Source of the DNA: Gammaproteobacteria bacterium | GTDB taxonomy: Bacteria > Pseudomonadota > Gammaproteobacteria > Pseudomonadales > Halieaceae | Reading direction: 5' to 3' | DNA: 39,053 nucleotides | NCBI GenBank assembly: GCA_030428835.1 | Contig: JAUIEP010000028.1 | Coordinates: 1 to 39,053, forward strand | Part shown: piece by piece, positions 1-9,495 of the stretch | Numbering within the stretch: position 1 is the first letter of the stretch | Layout: every line of letters starts with the position of its first letter | Translations under genes and position numbers: made by a program | Notes under the pieces: generated by a model | What the model saw: the letters and a program-made list of their open reading frames with translations, nothing else | Told to the model about the DNA's origin: nothing | The model's database searches: none

Positions 1-2
1 CC

Positions 3-2585
3 GGCATCTACACCCTCGAGGTGCCGCGCGGCGCCTATGACATCGCCGTCACCGCCCCGGGCTATAACGGCGTGTCGATTTCGAACGTGCGCGTGATGTC
101 CGGGCTCGGTGTGACGGCGGGTATCCGCCTGCAGCCCGAGGGTACCGCCAGTGCAACTTCCGGTATGGTCGAGGAGGTGTTCGTCCTGGGTGTGTTCAAC
201 CCACAGGAAGACGCGGCGAGTGTCGAGCGCTACGCCACGTCCATTACCAACGCGATCGATGTGGCGCAGCTCGAACGCTTCGGCGACTCGGACGTCGCCG
301 CGGCCCTGAACCGCGTGGTGGGTGTTGCGGTAACCGACAGCAAGTACGCCACCGTCCGCGGCCTGGACGGCCGCTACATTTCCAGCACGTTGAACGGCCT
401 GTTGATGCCGAGTACCGACCCGCAGCGGCGCGACGTACAGCTCGATCTCTTTCCCACGGACATCCTGGGCGGCATCAACATCCAGAAGTCCTACACCCCC
501 GACCAGCTCGCGACCACCACCGGCGGTTCGATCCAGATCCTGACCAAGGGCCTGCCCGACGAGGCGGTGCGCAAGATCAGCACGAGCTTCGGCTACAACT
601 TCGATACAACGGGCGAGAAGGTGCTTAAGCATGCCGGCAGCACCACCGACGTGATCGGCGTGGACAACAACCTGCGCGAGATGCCCGACGGCGTTCTGGC
701 TGCCACGGACGGCGGCCGCACTCTCACGGTCTGCGACCCGAACCTCGCGGACTTCTGTACCTCGCCCCTCGACGCGGCGCGCCTGGGCGTGCAGTTCCAG
801 GACGACTACAACGTCGAGGACAAGGACGCGCTGCCCGACGGGGGTTTCTCCCTCGCGGCCGGTGATCGCATGGCGGCCGGCGACGGCGAATGGGGCTACT
901 ACATCGCCGCCACCTACGACCGCTCCACCACGGATCGCGGCGACGCGGAGCTGACCAACCCGCTGGAAACGACGGGCGGGTACGAGCGTTCGCGGATCAC
1001 CGTGGACGCGACCGGCTACGCGGTGCTCGGTTACGAGTACGGCGAGGCGAACGAGGTGTTGTCCAAGACCACGATCCTGCGCAGCTCCGACGACACCACG
1101 CGCGTGGAGAGCGGGGTAGACGGTGCCGAGGAGAACCAGATCGACCGCACCATCCTCGAGTGGGTGGAGCGCCAGTTCGTCTCCCAGGCGTTCACGGGCC
1201 ACAACGAAATCGCCACTGGCGAGATCGATCATGCGCTCGACTGGCGCGTGGCCTACTCGCGCACCGACCGCGACGAACCGGACCGCCGCCAGTACACCTA
1301 CTTCAACAACAACCTGTCCACATCGGCGTTCGAGCGCCGCTGGTCCGACCTGCAGGAAGACGCTGTTGACGTCACCCTGGACTACACCCTGAGCCTGGAC
1401 TGGGGCGATATCAGCACCACCGATCTCAAGGCCGGTGTGCTCTGGTCCGACAAGGACCGCGAGGTCGACCAGTACCGCTTCGGTATTCGCGTCCAGGACA
1501 ATGACCTCGATCTCGGCATCGACCAGGACCTTGAAAAGGATGTGCTGTCGTACAACAACTTCGCCATCGACAGGGTCCGCCTTGCAACGAACACCGCCAG
1601 TACCGACTCCTACGAGTCCCAGGAGGAGGTGCAGGCATTCTACCTCGCGGCCAACACCGAATTCGGCGAGAACTGGTCACTGCTGCTCGGCGCGCGCTTC
1701 GAGGATTTCACCCAGGAGCTGACCTATCCGAACGACACCAGTGCGGCCAGCGAGCTGACCTACGACGACTGGTATCCCGCGCTCAACGTGAGCTGGCGTC
1801 CGGTCGAGGCGATCCAGCTGCGCGTCGGTTACTCCGAGACGGTCTCCTATCCCGGGCTGATCGAGCGCTCCGAGGCGCAATCCTACGACCCGGACACGGA
1901 CGACCCGATTTTCGGTAACCCCAACCTGCAGGTGTCGACGATCGACAATTACGACCTGCGTCTCGAGTATTACTTCTCGGATGCCGAGAGCGTGTCTGTC
2001 GCGCTGTTCGCGAAGGATATCGACCAACCGATCGAGCGGGCCCTGCCCGACGCGTCGGGCTCCGCCGCGAGCCGCGGCATCACCTTCGTCAACCAGGAGA
2101 AGGCCGAACTGCTGGGCGTCGAGCTCGACGCCAACAAGAACCTGATCGACGAGGACGAGTACGTGCTGTTCGTCGGCGGCAACATCGCCTACATCGACTC
2201 CGAGGTGACGCTGTCGGAAGACTCCCTGCGACTGGAAGGCGCCAACGCGGACGGGCGCCAGCTACAGGGCCAGTCCGAGTGGCTCGCCAACCTGCAGTTC
2301 GGTTTCGACCACTATCCGACTGAGCAGAAGGTCACCCTGCTGTTCAACTACTTTGACGACCGCATTTTCCGCATCAGTCGCGGCGCCGCGACTGGTCCTG
2401 AGCTCGAGGTGGAGCGACTGATTATCGATGTCACCTACGAGAAATTATTCAGTGAGAACCTCACCTTCTCCGCGAAGATCCAGAATCTTCTGAACGAGGA
2501 CGTGGAGTACTCACAGAATGGCCGCACCATCGAAAGCTACCAGACCGGTACGCTCCTTGGTGTCAGCTTGAGCTACCAGTTCTGA
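3..2585 (+). CDS. TonB-dependent outer-membrane receptor, 5'-truncated
   Basis: The reading frame is open from the first complete codon of the window (base 3), so the true start lies upstream; 860 residues are visible. The first ~45 residues look like the end of a carboxypeptidase-D-regulatory-type beta-sandwich (PRGAYDIAVTAPGY). A plug domain follows, with typical elements such as VRGLDGRY, a conserved LNG, and the end motif GGSIQILTK near residue 180. The rest is rich in alternating aromatic/polar strands, as in a 22-strand beta-barrel, and ends in the aromatic terminus LSYQF expected for outer-membrane insertion. The family imports bulky substrates using TonB/ExbBD energy; the substrate cannot be told from sequence. 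The next gene, 98 bp downstream on the same strand, encodes a surface-type lipoprotein and is probably its partner. Confidence 0.93.
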   Translation, partial: GIYTLEVPRGAYDIAVTAPGYNGVSISNVRVMSGLGVTAGIRLQPEGTASATSGMVEEVFVLGVFNPQEDAASVERYATSITNAIDVAQLERFGDSDVAAALNRVVGVAVTDSKYATVRGLDGRYISSTLNGLLMPSTDPQRRDVQLDLFPTDILGGINIQKSYTPDQLATTTGGSIQILTKGLPDEAVRKISTSFGYNFDTTGEKVLKHAGSTTDVIGVDNNLREMPDGVLAATDGGRTLTVCDPNLADFCTSPLDAARLGVQFQDDYNVEDKDALPDGGFSLAAGDRMAAGDGEWGYYIAATYDRSTTDRGDAELTNPLETTGGYERSRITVDATGYAVLGYEYGEANEVLSKTTILRSSDDTTRVESGVDGAEENQIDRTILEWVERQFVSQAFTGHNEIATGEIDHALDWRVAYSRTDRDEPDRRQYTYFNNNLSTSAFERRWSDLQEDAVDVTLDYTLSLDWGDISTTDLKAGVLWSDKDREVDQYRFGIRVQDNDLDLGIDQDLEKDVLSYNNFAIDRVRLATNTASTDSYESQEEVQAFYLAANTEFGENWSLLLGARFEDFTQELTYPNDTSAASELTYDDWYPALNVSWRPVEAIQLRVGYSETVSYPGLIERSEAQSYDPDTDDPIFGNPNLQVSTIDNYDLRLEYYFSDAESVSVALFAKDIDQPIERALPDASGSAASRGITFVNQEKAELLGVELDANKNLIDEDEYVLFVGGNIAYIDSEVTLSEDSLRLEGANADGRQLQGQSEWLANLQFGFDHYPTEQKVTLLFNYFDDRIFRISRGAATGPELEVERLIIDVTYEKLFSENLTFSAKIQNLLNEDVEYSQNGRTIESYQTGTLLGVSLSYQF

Positions 2586-2683
2586 GCGCGATCCGGACTG
2601 GAAGCGAATCATCAGTGTGAACGAGGTGCGGACTTTCTGCATGACATTTCAACGTTTTGTTTTAACTAACCAGGGAAAAAACC

Positions 2684-5509
2684 ATGTTTAACAAACGTCT
2701 CATCGCGTTGCTTATTCCCTTCGTCGTACTCGCCTCCGGTTGTGATATCGAGGGCGACGGTGACAACGTAAGCATCGAGAATAATTTCACCAACGGCGGC
2801 GGCAACGGCGGTACCAACGGCGGCAACGGCGGCACCAACGGCGGCAACAGCAGCTGTGACGACGTGCCGATGGCCGACTTCGTGGAGTATAACGAAGACT
2901 GCTCCGAGGGCCTGCTTTCCGGCACCATCGATATGGACTGGACCCTCACCAGCGATATCGCGTGGCAGCTCAGCGGTACCGTACAGGTGGGTACCGGCAA
3001 CGAGGAGGTCAACAGCGAGGCCGACGTGCAGGCGATCAAGGACGCGGGCGTCACGTTGATGATCGAGCCCGGCACCCATGTGCGCGCCTTCGACACCGGC
3101 TCCCTGCTGGTGACGCGCGGCTCCATGCTCATGGCCGAGGGTTCGGCGTCCAGCCCGATCACTTTCTCCAGCCTCGACAACGATTTCGACGGCCTGGGCG
3201 AATGGGGTGGCATCATCATCCAGGGCTTCGCTCCACAGTACGGCCAGGGCGGTACCGGCATCTGCACGGGCGCCAACACCTGGTGTAACGTCGAGGGTGA
3301 AGGCGGCACCGACATCTCGGTCTACGGCGGCAACGACCCGGCGGACAACTCCGGTTCGCTGAGGTACGTGCGCATCGCCGAGGGCGGCCTGGTAGCCGGC
3401 CCGAACAACGAGATCAACGGTCTCACGCTGCAGGGCGTGGGCCACGGCACCGTCCTGGAATACATCCAGGTACACGGCAACCTCGACGACGGCGTCGAGT
3501 GGTTCGGCGGCACCGCCAACCTGCGTTACGCCGTGCTGACCAACAACGACGATGACGACCTCGACTACGACGAGGGCGCCATGATCAATATCCAGAACGT
3601 GATTATCCGGAAGCACCCCGACAAGGCCGCACCGACCGGTTCCAACGACCCGCGTGCGATCGAGGCGAACTCTTCCGACGACGAGTACACCCCGGAGACC
3701 GAGGCGGTGATCGCCAACGTCACGATCATCGGTTCAGCACTGAACAACAATGAAAGCTCCGACGCGGGCGCCCAGCCGGGCATGCGGCTGCGCGGTGCTG
3801 TTACGACCGGCATCTACAACAGTTCCGTCAGCGGCTTTGACGTGGGCTGCGCCCGCATTGACGACGCGGACGTGGACGGCGATGACACCATCGACTTCAC
3901 CTCCAACATCACGCTGGTCAACTTCCTGGCGGATTGCCGGGACGGCATCTACAACAAGCGTGCGGCGGACAGCGCGACGAATGTCCAGGATATCGGCCTC
4001 AGCTACGACGGTAATCTGGCCATCCAGCAGGGCGCGGCGCAGCTCGGTTCACCCACATCGATTCCCGCGGTGAACAACGGCTCCGGCTTCGTGTTCGACC
4101 AGACCGACTACGTGGGCGCGGTCGACCCCAACGGCGAGGCGTGGTGGATGGGCTGGACCCTGCCCGGTACGGTAACGGCACCCGAGCAGGTGGCGATGGC
4201 CGACTTCGTGAGCTGTAACGCCGAGCAGACGGTGTGCACGCTCTCCGGCCTGATCGACGAGGACTACACCCTGGTCGCCGGCGTTGAGTGGCGCCTGCAG
4301 GGCGAGGTGCTCGTTGGCGAGGGCAACGAGGAGATCACCTCCCCGGCCCAGGAAGCGGCTATCAAGGCGGCGGGTGTGACGTTGACCATTCGCCCGGGCG
4401 TACACGTGCGTGCCTTTGACACGGGCTCACTGCTGGTAACCCGCGGCTCCATGCTGTGGGCAGTGGGTACCCCGCAATCGCCGATCACGTTCTCCAGCCT
4501 GGCGGACGATGACTTCGACGGCGAAGGCGAGTGGGGCGGTGTCATCCTGCAGGGCTTTGCGCCCCAGTACGGACAGGGCGGCACGGGCGTCTGCTTCGGT
4601 GCGGACGGCATCTGCAATGTCGAGGGCGAGGGCGGTACTGTCGTGGGTAACTATGGCGGCGACGACCCGGCTGACAGTTCCGGCGCGATCAAGTACGTGC
4701 GTATCGCGGAGGGCGGCCTCGTGGCCGGCCCCAACAACGAGATCAACGGCCTGACTCTGCAGGGCGTGGGCCACGGCACGGTGCTGGAGTACATCCAGGT
4801 ACACAACAACCTGGACGACGCGGTCGAGTGGTTCGGCGGCACAGCGAACGCCAGGTACCTCGTGCTGACCAACAACGACGACGACAGTCTCGACGTGGAC
4901 GAGGGCTACAAGGGCAACATCCAGCACGTCATCATCCGCATGAACCCCAACAAGGCGGCGCCGACGGGTAGCAACGACCCGCGCGGTATCGAGGCGAACT
5001 CCTCCGACGACGAGTACGTGTCCGAGACCGACGTGGTGTTCGCGAACATCCTGATACTGGGTTCTGCGCTGAACAATAACGAGGGCGCCGGGCAGCAGCC
5101 GGGCGCACGCCTGCGCGGCGCGATCACGGCCGGCATGTACAACAGTGCCGTGCGTGACTTCGACACCGGCTGCATCCGCGTCGACGACGCGGACGTGAAC
5201 GGCGACGGCAGTAACATCATCCTGTCGACCGTCACCCTGGTGAACGTGCTCGGTGAGTGCGAGGACGGCTTCTACGACAAGCGCGACGCGGACAACGTGA
5301 CCAACGCCGGTCCGGGAACCGTGACGGTAGATGGGTCTTACGCCCTGACCGACGGAGCGGCAAACGTGGCCGCACCGGGCATCCCGGCAGTGGACAACGG
5401 CTCCGGTTTCACCTTCGACAACACCACGTACATCGGTGCGGTCGAGCCGGGTACCGCGCCTGAAGATACCTGGTTCGCGGAATGGATCATCGAGGGCAGC
5501 CTCGACTGA
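2684..5509 (+). CDS. Large lipoprotein with duplicated beta-helix-like domain, probable partner of the TonB receptor
   Basis: 941 residues. The N-terminus is a lipoprotein signal (MFNKRLIALLIPFVVLASGC) with lipobox LASGC and lipidated Cys20. A Gly/Asn/Thr-rich flexible linker (about residues 37-56) follows, then two homologous ~440-residue units starting at residues 63 and 505, both opening with MADFV. Each unit holds the strings VRAFDTGSLLVTRGSML, WGG(I/V)I(I/L)QGFAPQYGQGG, NNEINGLTLQGVGHGT and VEWFGGTAN. These resemble right-handed beta-helix-like secreted proteins often found beside TonB receptors, but the function of that family is unclear to me. Acidic runs (DDDD, DDADVDGDD) suggest Ca2+ sites, and each unit has a few paired cysteines. 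The ATG is preceded by CAGGGAAAAAACC, an adequate RBS. I infer an outer-leaflet or surface accessory for substrate capture by the upstream receptor; no enzyme signature is seen. Confidence 0.85.
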   Translation: MFNKRLIALLIPFVVLASGCDIEGDGDNVSIENNFTNGGGNGGTNGGNGGTNGGNSSCDDVPMADFVEYNEDCSEGLLSGTIDMDWTLTSDIAWQLSGTVQVGTGNEEVNSEADVQAIKDAGVTLMIEPGTHVRAFDTGSLLVTRGSMLMAEGSASSPITFSSLDNDFDGLGEWGGIIIQGFAPQYGQGGTGICTGANTWCNVEGEGGTDISVYGGNDPADNSGSLRYVRIAEGGLVAGPNNEINGLTLQGVGHGTVLEYIQVHGNLDDGVEWFGGTANLRYAVLTNNDDDDLDYDEGAMINIQNVIIRKHPDKAAPTGSNDPRAIEANSSDDEYTPETEAVIANVTIIGSALNNNESSDAGAQPGMRLRGAVTTGIYNSSVSGFDVGCARIDDADVDGDDTIDFTSNITLVNFLADCRDGIYNKRAADSATNVQDIGLSYDGNLAIQQGAAQLGSPTSIPAVNNGSGFVFDQTDYVGAVDPNGEAWWMGWTLPGTVTAPEQVAMADFVSCNAEQTVCTLSGLIDEDYTLVAGVEWRLQGEVLVGEGNEEITSPAQEAAIKAAGVTLTIRPGVHVRAFDTGSLLVTRGSMLWAVGTPQSPITFSSLADDDFDGEGEWGGVILQGFAPQYGQGGTGVCFGADGICNVEGEGGTVVGNYGGDDPADSSGAIKYVRIAEGGLVAGPNNEINGLTLQGVGHGTVLEYIQVHNNLDDAVEWFGGTANARYLVLTNNDDDSLDVDEGYKGNIQHVIIRMNPNKAAPTGSNDPRGIEANSSDDEYVSETDVVFANILILGSALNNNEGAGQQPGARLRGAITAGMYNSAVRDFDTGCIRVDDADVNGDGSNIILSTVTLVNVLGECEDGFYDKRDADNVTNAGPGTVTVDGSYALTDGAANVAAPGIPAVDNGSGFTFDNTTYIGAVEPGTAPEDTWFAEWIIEGSLD
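2870..5506 (+). repeat. Tandem in-frame duplication inside the lipoprotein gene
   Basis: Unit 1 spans about 2870-4195 and unit 2 about 4196-5506 (442 and 437 codons). The copies align without large gaps. In the core (about 3370-3530 against 4700-4860) they are nearly identical in protein and very similar in DNA, with differences mostly at third codon positions. The flanks have diverged more. This is a whole-domain duplication kept in frame, not a short simple repeat. Confidence 0.9.
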
Positions 5510-5534
5510 CCACCCCTCCTCGGGGTCTATACTG

Positions 5535-5562
5535 GCCGCGCCTTCTGGCGCGGCTTTTTTTT
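5535..5562 (+). terminator. Rho-independent terminator after the lipoprotein gene
   Basis: A perfect 8-bp stem GCCGCGCC / GGCGCGGC closes a TTCT loop and is followed directly by eight T residues. It lies 25 bp after the lipoprotein stop codon, which marks the end of the receptor-lipoprotein transcript. Confidence 0.93.
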
Positions 5563-5683
5563 GCGTGTCCGGCGCGGCTAACTGCCGCAAAGTCCCACCC
5601 GTCGTGAACTTTTTCCCATTCCCGCGTGGGTATGAAAGCTATATCCTTGTAGAAGCCCACAAGCGTAATAAGGTGACTGCCCC

Positions 5684-7801
5684 GTGACTGAAAACGGGCC
5701 TGGCGAACCCGGCGACAGTTCTTCCGGCGTGCAGCCGGGCACAAACGATTCCGGCTCGTGGAGCCCCCTCAAGGCCATCAGGCGCTTCTTCATCAGGCTG
5801 GTGGACTCCGGTATTCCGGAGCACATGCGCAGCGGCGACGTTGACACGTTGCGCCGCGCACGCATCGTGGTCAGCTTCGCCATCGTTCTTATCATGCTCG
5901 GCCTCGAGACGGGCGCGTTTTTCGTGTGGATACTCGTGCCGGAGGCGTCGACGCGGATTCTGATGTCGCTGGTGGCCGGACTGGTGATGATCCTCATGGT
6001 GCCGGCGGTGTTCCGGCGCACGGGCTCCCTGGCGGCAGGGACCAACCTGGTGATCGCCGCTGCGTTCGTCGTCACCGTCACCATATTCACCGTGATCGGC
6101 GGTATCGAATCACCCCTGATCCACTGGTGCGCCCTGTTTCCCCTGCTCGCGGCCTTCATGGGCGCGCGTAAATCCGCCTGGTTCTGGACGATTGCCAGCG
6201 CGGTTACCGTGCTGGCGTTCATCGCGGCCGACGCGCTCGGCATCCAGTTTTTCGACGCGGTGGGTTTTCGCAGCCTGGAGGGGCCGCCGCTCTGGTTCCA
6301 GCGCTTCCTGAACATGGCCTCCTGGCTGGGTATCCTCCTCGCCGTCGCCCTGCTGTTCGTCGATCACAGCGCCGCGCAGCACCGCCGCCTGGTGGCGCAG
6401 AATGCGGAACTGCAATCGCAGATGGCCTACCGCAACCGGGCCGAGCAGCGCAGCCAGTTCCTTGCCTACTACGACGAGTTGACCGGGCTGCCCAACCGGC
6501 GCCTGTTTCTCGAACAACTCAGCACTGCCCTGGACCACTCCATCCGCGCCGATACCGGGGTCGGGCTCCTGTTCATCGACCTGGACCGGTTCAAGGAAGT
6601 CAATGACATGTACGGGCATGCGCGTGGCGACCAGCTCCTGCAGCAGGTGGCGGAGCGACTGCAGCAGTGCCTGCGCGGTTCGGATCGGGTCGGGCGGCAT
6701 GCGGGTATCGGGGAGGGCAATGTCGCCCGCCTGGGGGGCGACGAATTCACCGTGCTGCTCAACGGAATCCATGACCATCGCGACGCGGCGCGGGTCGCCC
6801 AGCGCATCATCGACAGGCTCTGCGAGTCGTTCGACCTGGGCGACCTGGAGTTGTTCATCGGCACCAGCATCGGCATCGCCGTGGACGAGGAGGGTGTCAT
6901 GCAGGCGGGGGACCTCCTGCGCAATGCCGACCTCGCCATGTACCGGGCGAAGAACAGCGGCAAGAACGGCTACGCCTTCCACCAGGAGTCGATGAACGCG
7001 GAGATCATCGCCCGTACCACCATTACCGACGCCCTGCGCCGGGCGCTGGAAGCGGAGCAACTGGAGCTGTATTTCCAGCCCATCGTGGAATCGGCCAACT
7101 GCAGCATCATCGGTGTGGAGGGCCTGGTGCGCTGGCACCACGCGGACGCCGGCGCGGTGTCCACCGAGACGCTCATTGCCGTGGCGGAGGAGAGCGGCCT
7201 GATCATTCCGTTGGGGGAGTGGGTGATCAATGAGGGCTGCCGCAGCTACGAGCGCTGGCGCAATGCCGGTATTCGCCTGGATCGCCTGGCGCTCAATATT
7301 TCCGCCGAGCAGTTTCGCCGTGGCAACGTGGTCGAGACCATCGAGGAGGCTCTGTGGCGCACGCGCATGGCGCCGGGCAACCTGGAGATCGAGATCACCG
7401 AGGGGGCAATGATGGCCGACGAGCACAAGGCGCTGCAGGCGATGGAGGAGTTGCGCCGCATCGGCGTCAGTATCGCGCTTGACGACTTCGGCACCGGCTA
7501 CTCGTCGTTGAGTTACGTGCACCGCTTCCCCGTGGACCGGTTGAAGATCGATCGCTCATTCGTCTCCAATGTCCAGCGTGACCAGGGAGCCCGCGCCATC
7601 GCCACGGCGGTGCTCGCCCTGGGGCAGCAGCTCGAGATGAAAGTGGTCGGGGAGGGCGTGGAAACAGTCTCCCAGGAGCAGTTCCTGAAGGAACACGGTT
7701 GTGATGAGTTGCAGGGTTACCTCTACAGCAAGCCGATTCCCGCGAGCGAGGTACAGCACCTGCTGGCGCAGCAGCGCAAGCGCAGTGACGTGCAAGGTTA
7801 G
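5684..7801 (+). CDS. Membrane GGDEF-EAL protein (c-di-GMP turnover)
   Basis: 705 residues from a GTG start, with AAGG about 10 bases upstream. About six hydrophobic helices (residues 61-225) form an integral membrane input region of MASE type that I cannot assign further. A short linker leads to a GGDEF domain with intact GGDEF at 351-355, and an EAL domain follows. The EAL signature is EGL (479-481). The other catalytic and metal positions are present: NIS 538-540, EITE 570-573, DD 600-601, K621, E657, E660 and Q677. Phosphodiesterase activity is therefore plausible, and cyclase activity too. No RxxD inhibitory site stands at the usual distance before GGDEF, where the sequence carries an insertion (RHAGIGEGN). 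It is a single gene between a terminator and an unrelated lipoprotein gene, and likely links a membrane signal to biofilm or motility control. Confidence 0.95.
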   Translation: MTENGPGEPGDSSSGVQPGTNDSGSWSPLKAIRRFFIRLVDSGIPEHMRSGDVDTLRRARIVVSFAIVLIMLGLETGAFFVWILVPEASTRILMSLVAGLVMILMVPAVFRRTGSLAAGTNLVIAAAFVVTVTIFTVIGGIESPLIHWCALFPLLAAFMGARKSAWFWTIASAVTVLAFIAADALGIQFFDAVGFRSLEGPPLWFQRFLNMASWLGILLAVALLFVDHSAAQHRRLVAQNAELQSQMAYRNRAEQRSQFLAYYDELTGLPNRRLFLEQLSTALDHSIRADTGVGLLFIDLDRFKEVNDMYGHARGDQLLQQVAERLQQCLRGSDRVGRHAGIGEGNVARLGGDEFTVLLNGIHDHRDAARVAQRIIDRLCESFDLGDLELFIGTSIGIAVDEEGVMQAGDLLRNADLAMYRAKNSGKNGYAFHQESMNAEIIARTTITDALRRALEAEQLELYFQPIVESANCSIIGVEGLVRWHHADAGAVSTETLIAVAEESGLIIPLGEWVINEGCRSYERWRNAGIRLDRLALNISAEQFRRGNVVETIEEALWRTRMAPGNLEIEITEGAMMADEHKALQAMEELRRIGVSIALDDFGTGYSSLSYVHRFPVDRLKIDRSFVSNVQRDQGARAIATAVLALGQQLEMKVVGEGVETVSQEQFLKEHGCDELQGYLYSKPIPASEVQHLLAQQRKRSDVQG

Positions 7802-7914
7802 ATTGTCATGGCAGTAGGGGCATCAGTTCACAGTGTCTGCACTAATCTGCGGCGCCGCGACCTGGTTGTACTAGAATATTGTCGGATGTCGAGGCACTTC
7901 GCAGGGAAACGCGT

Positions 7915-9495
7915 ATGCATGTCACACGAATCTGTCGGGTATTTTTCGCCCTGGGTATGTTGCTCCTGTCGGGGTGCCAGTGGCACTGGATCCGCATAGC
8001 AAGCGTCGATAGCGAGGGAATGCAGGGCAGTTCGGGCAGTCGCTACGCCGCTATCTCGGCTGATGGTCGCTACGTGGCCTACGAGTCGAGTTCACCGGAA
8101 CTGGCCCCAGGCAATACGGCCGGTGAAGATGAAATCTATCTTACCGACCAGCTGACCGGCACGACCACCCGCGTCAGCCAAGGCCTTTTTGGTGCAGCCG
8201 CAGACAACGACAGCAGGGAAGCTTCCATCTCCGATGATGGCAGGTTTGTCGCTTACAGTTCATGGGCAAGTAATCTTGTCGTGGGCGACCTTCTCTACAC
8301 CCAGGATATTTTCGTTTACGACCGCGTCACCGGGAAGAATACGCGAATCACCAATCCGAACCCCGACAACAACGGCCTCGGGAACAGCTCGGATCCTGCA
8401 ATCTCCGCTGATGGACGCTATGTAGCCTATGAGTCAGGCGCGAGCGGCCTGGTCCCCGGAGATAATAATCACTCAACAGATATTTTTGTCTATGACCGGA
8501 ACACTGGCGAGACGGAGCGCGTCAGCATTGACAGTGATGGCAATGAGGTGAGCAACGGTGGGTGTATCGCACCGGCCATATCCGGGGACGGGCGCTTTGT
8601 GGCATTTGTCTCTTCGATGGAAGAGCTGGTACCCGGGGACAATAACAACTACCAGGACATTTTTGTCCGCGATCGGCAGGCGGGGATAACGACCCGTGTC
8701 AGCGTCAACCCTGTGGGGGGCGATCCCAACCACAATAGCTTCACCCCGGCTATATCCCACGATGGGCGGTACGTGGCTTATGTTTCCGCGGCAGACAATC
8801 TTGTCGAAGGAGACAGTCCTTTCTTCCGCGACGCGTTCGTGTATGACCGCGAGACCGGGGTTACCAGGATGGCCAGTCGCAGCATTGAGGGGCTTGTCTC
8901 GCGTAGCGCCGTCCATGCCGTGGATATCTCCGCAGACGGCCAGTATGTGGCATTCAGCGGCCAGGGTAATACCTACGTCGACAATGATTTCAACCAGGGT
9001 GACGACGTATTCCTCCATCATCATGCGACCGGTTATACGCGGCTCGTCTCGCTGGACAGCTCCGGGCGACAGGGCATTTATTCCAGTGAGCATCCGGCAT
9101 TGTCTACCGACGGGCGCTACGTTGCGTTCCACGGTACGTCGCCCAACCTGGTGCCCAACGATACCAATGGTTCGCAGAATGACGTGTATGTTCGTGCGCT
9201 CCCCGAACTGTCCGTTACCGGGCTCTCCGTTGATACTCTCTATCCCGGAGCAACCACCCGTGTCGAGGTCAGTGGCAGGGGGTTTGTAGACGGCCTTGAG
9301 GTGCTGGTCAATCACGCCCGGGTGCAGGACGTAGATATCCAGGGCGCTAACCTGATGAGCTTTGATATTACAGTTGCGGCGGATGCTCCGCCGGGCACCC
9401 TGCAGATGTTGCTCGTCGCACCCGGCACAGGACCGGGGATCGAGGCGGGTGCTGCAACGGCCTGCCGCGACTGTTTTAACGTTGCGTCAGAGTAA
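7915..9495 (+). CDS. TolB-like beta-propeller lipoprotein with C-terminal IPT/TIG-like domain
   Basis: I chose the ATG at 7915: it follows AGGGAAACGCGT and gives a clean lipoprotein signal (MHVTRICRVFFALGMLLLSGC, lipobox LLSGC). An in-frame TTG at 7879 would place charged residues before it. The 526-residue product is built of about seven PD40/TolB-type repeats of the form ISADGRYVAYES...LVPGDNN...DIFVYDRxTG, expected to fold as a beta-propeller. The last ~85 residues (from LSVTGLSVDTLYPGATTRVEVSG) look like an IPT/TIG immunoglobulin-like domain. The protein should be anchored to a membrane and face the periplasm or outside. A role in binding proteins or polysaccharide is inference; no catalytic motif is visible. 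Its 3' end overlaps the convergent hydrolase gene by 9 bp. Confidence 0.88.
   Translation: MHVTRICRVFFALGMLLLSGCQWHWIRIASVDSEGMQGSSGSRYAAISADGRYVAYESSSPELAPGNTAGEDEIYLTDQLTGTTTRVSQGLFGAAADNDSREASISDDGRFVAYSSWASNLVVGDLLYTQDIFVYDRVTGKNTRITNPNPDNNGLGNSSDPAISADGRYVAYESGASGLVPGDNNHSTDIFVYDRNTGETERVSIDSDGNEVSNGGCIAPAISGDGRFVAFVSSMEELVPGDNNNYQDIFVRDRQAGITTRVSVNPVGGDPNHNSFTPAISHDGRYVAYVSAADNLVEGDSPFFRDAFVYDRETGVTRMASRSIEGLVSRSAVHAVDISADGQYVAFSGQGNTYVDNDFNQGDDVFLHHHATGYTRLVSLDSSGRQGIYSSEHPALSTDGRYVAFHGTSPNLVPNDTNGSQNDVYVRALPELSVTGLSVDTLYPGATTRVEVSGRGFVDGLEVLVNHARVQDVDIQGANLMSFDITVAADAPPGTLQMLLVAPGTGPGIEAGAATACRDCFNVASE

Noticed and set aside
2666-3616. Long minus-strand open frame antisense to the lipoprotein gene
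   Set aside because: It lies wholly under a gene with a lipobox and homologous repeats; its protein is Val/Ala/His-rich with no motif, the usual mirror of high-GC coding DNA.
4427-5590. Long minus-strand open frame antisense to the second lipoprotein unit
   Set aside because: It repeats the composition of the other antisense frame because of the internal duplication, and runs through the terminator; a shadow.
6110-7522. Minus-strand frame of 470 codons antisense to the GGDEF-EAL gene
   Set aside because: The plus strand has intact catalytic motifs; the antisense product is unrelated to any family and His/Gln-rich.
7808-7999. Small plus-strand frame before the propeller lipoprotein
   Set aside because: It overlaps the lipoprotein signal-peptide coding region in another frame, with no RBS and no recognisable product.
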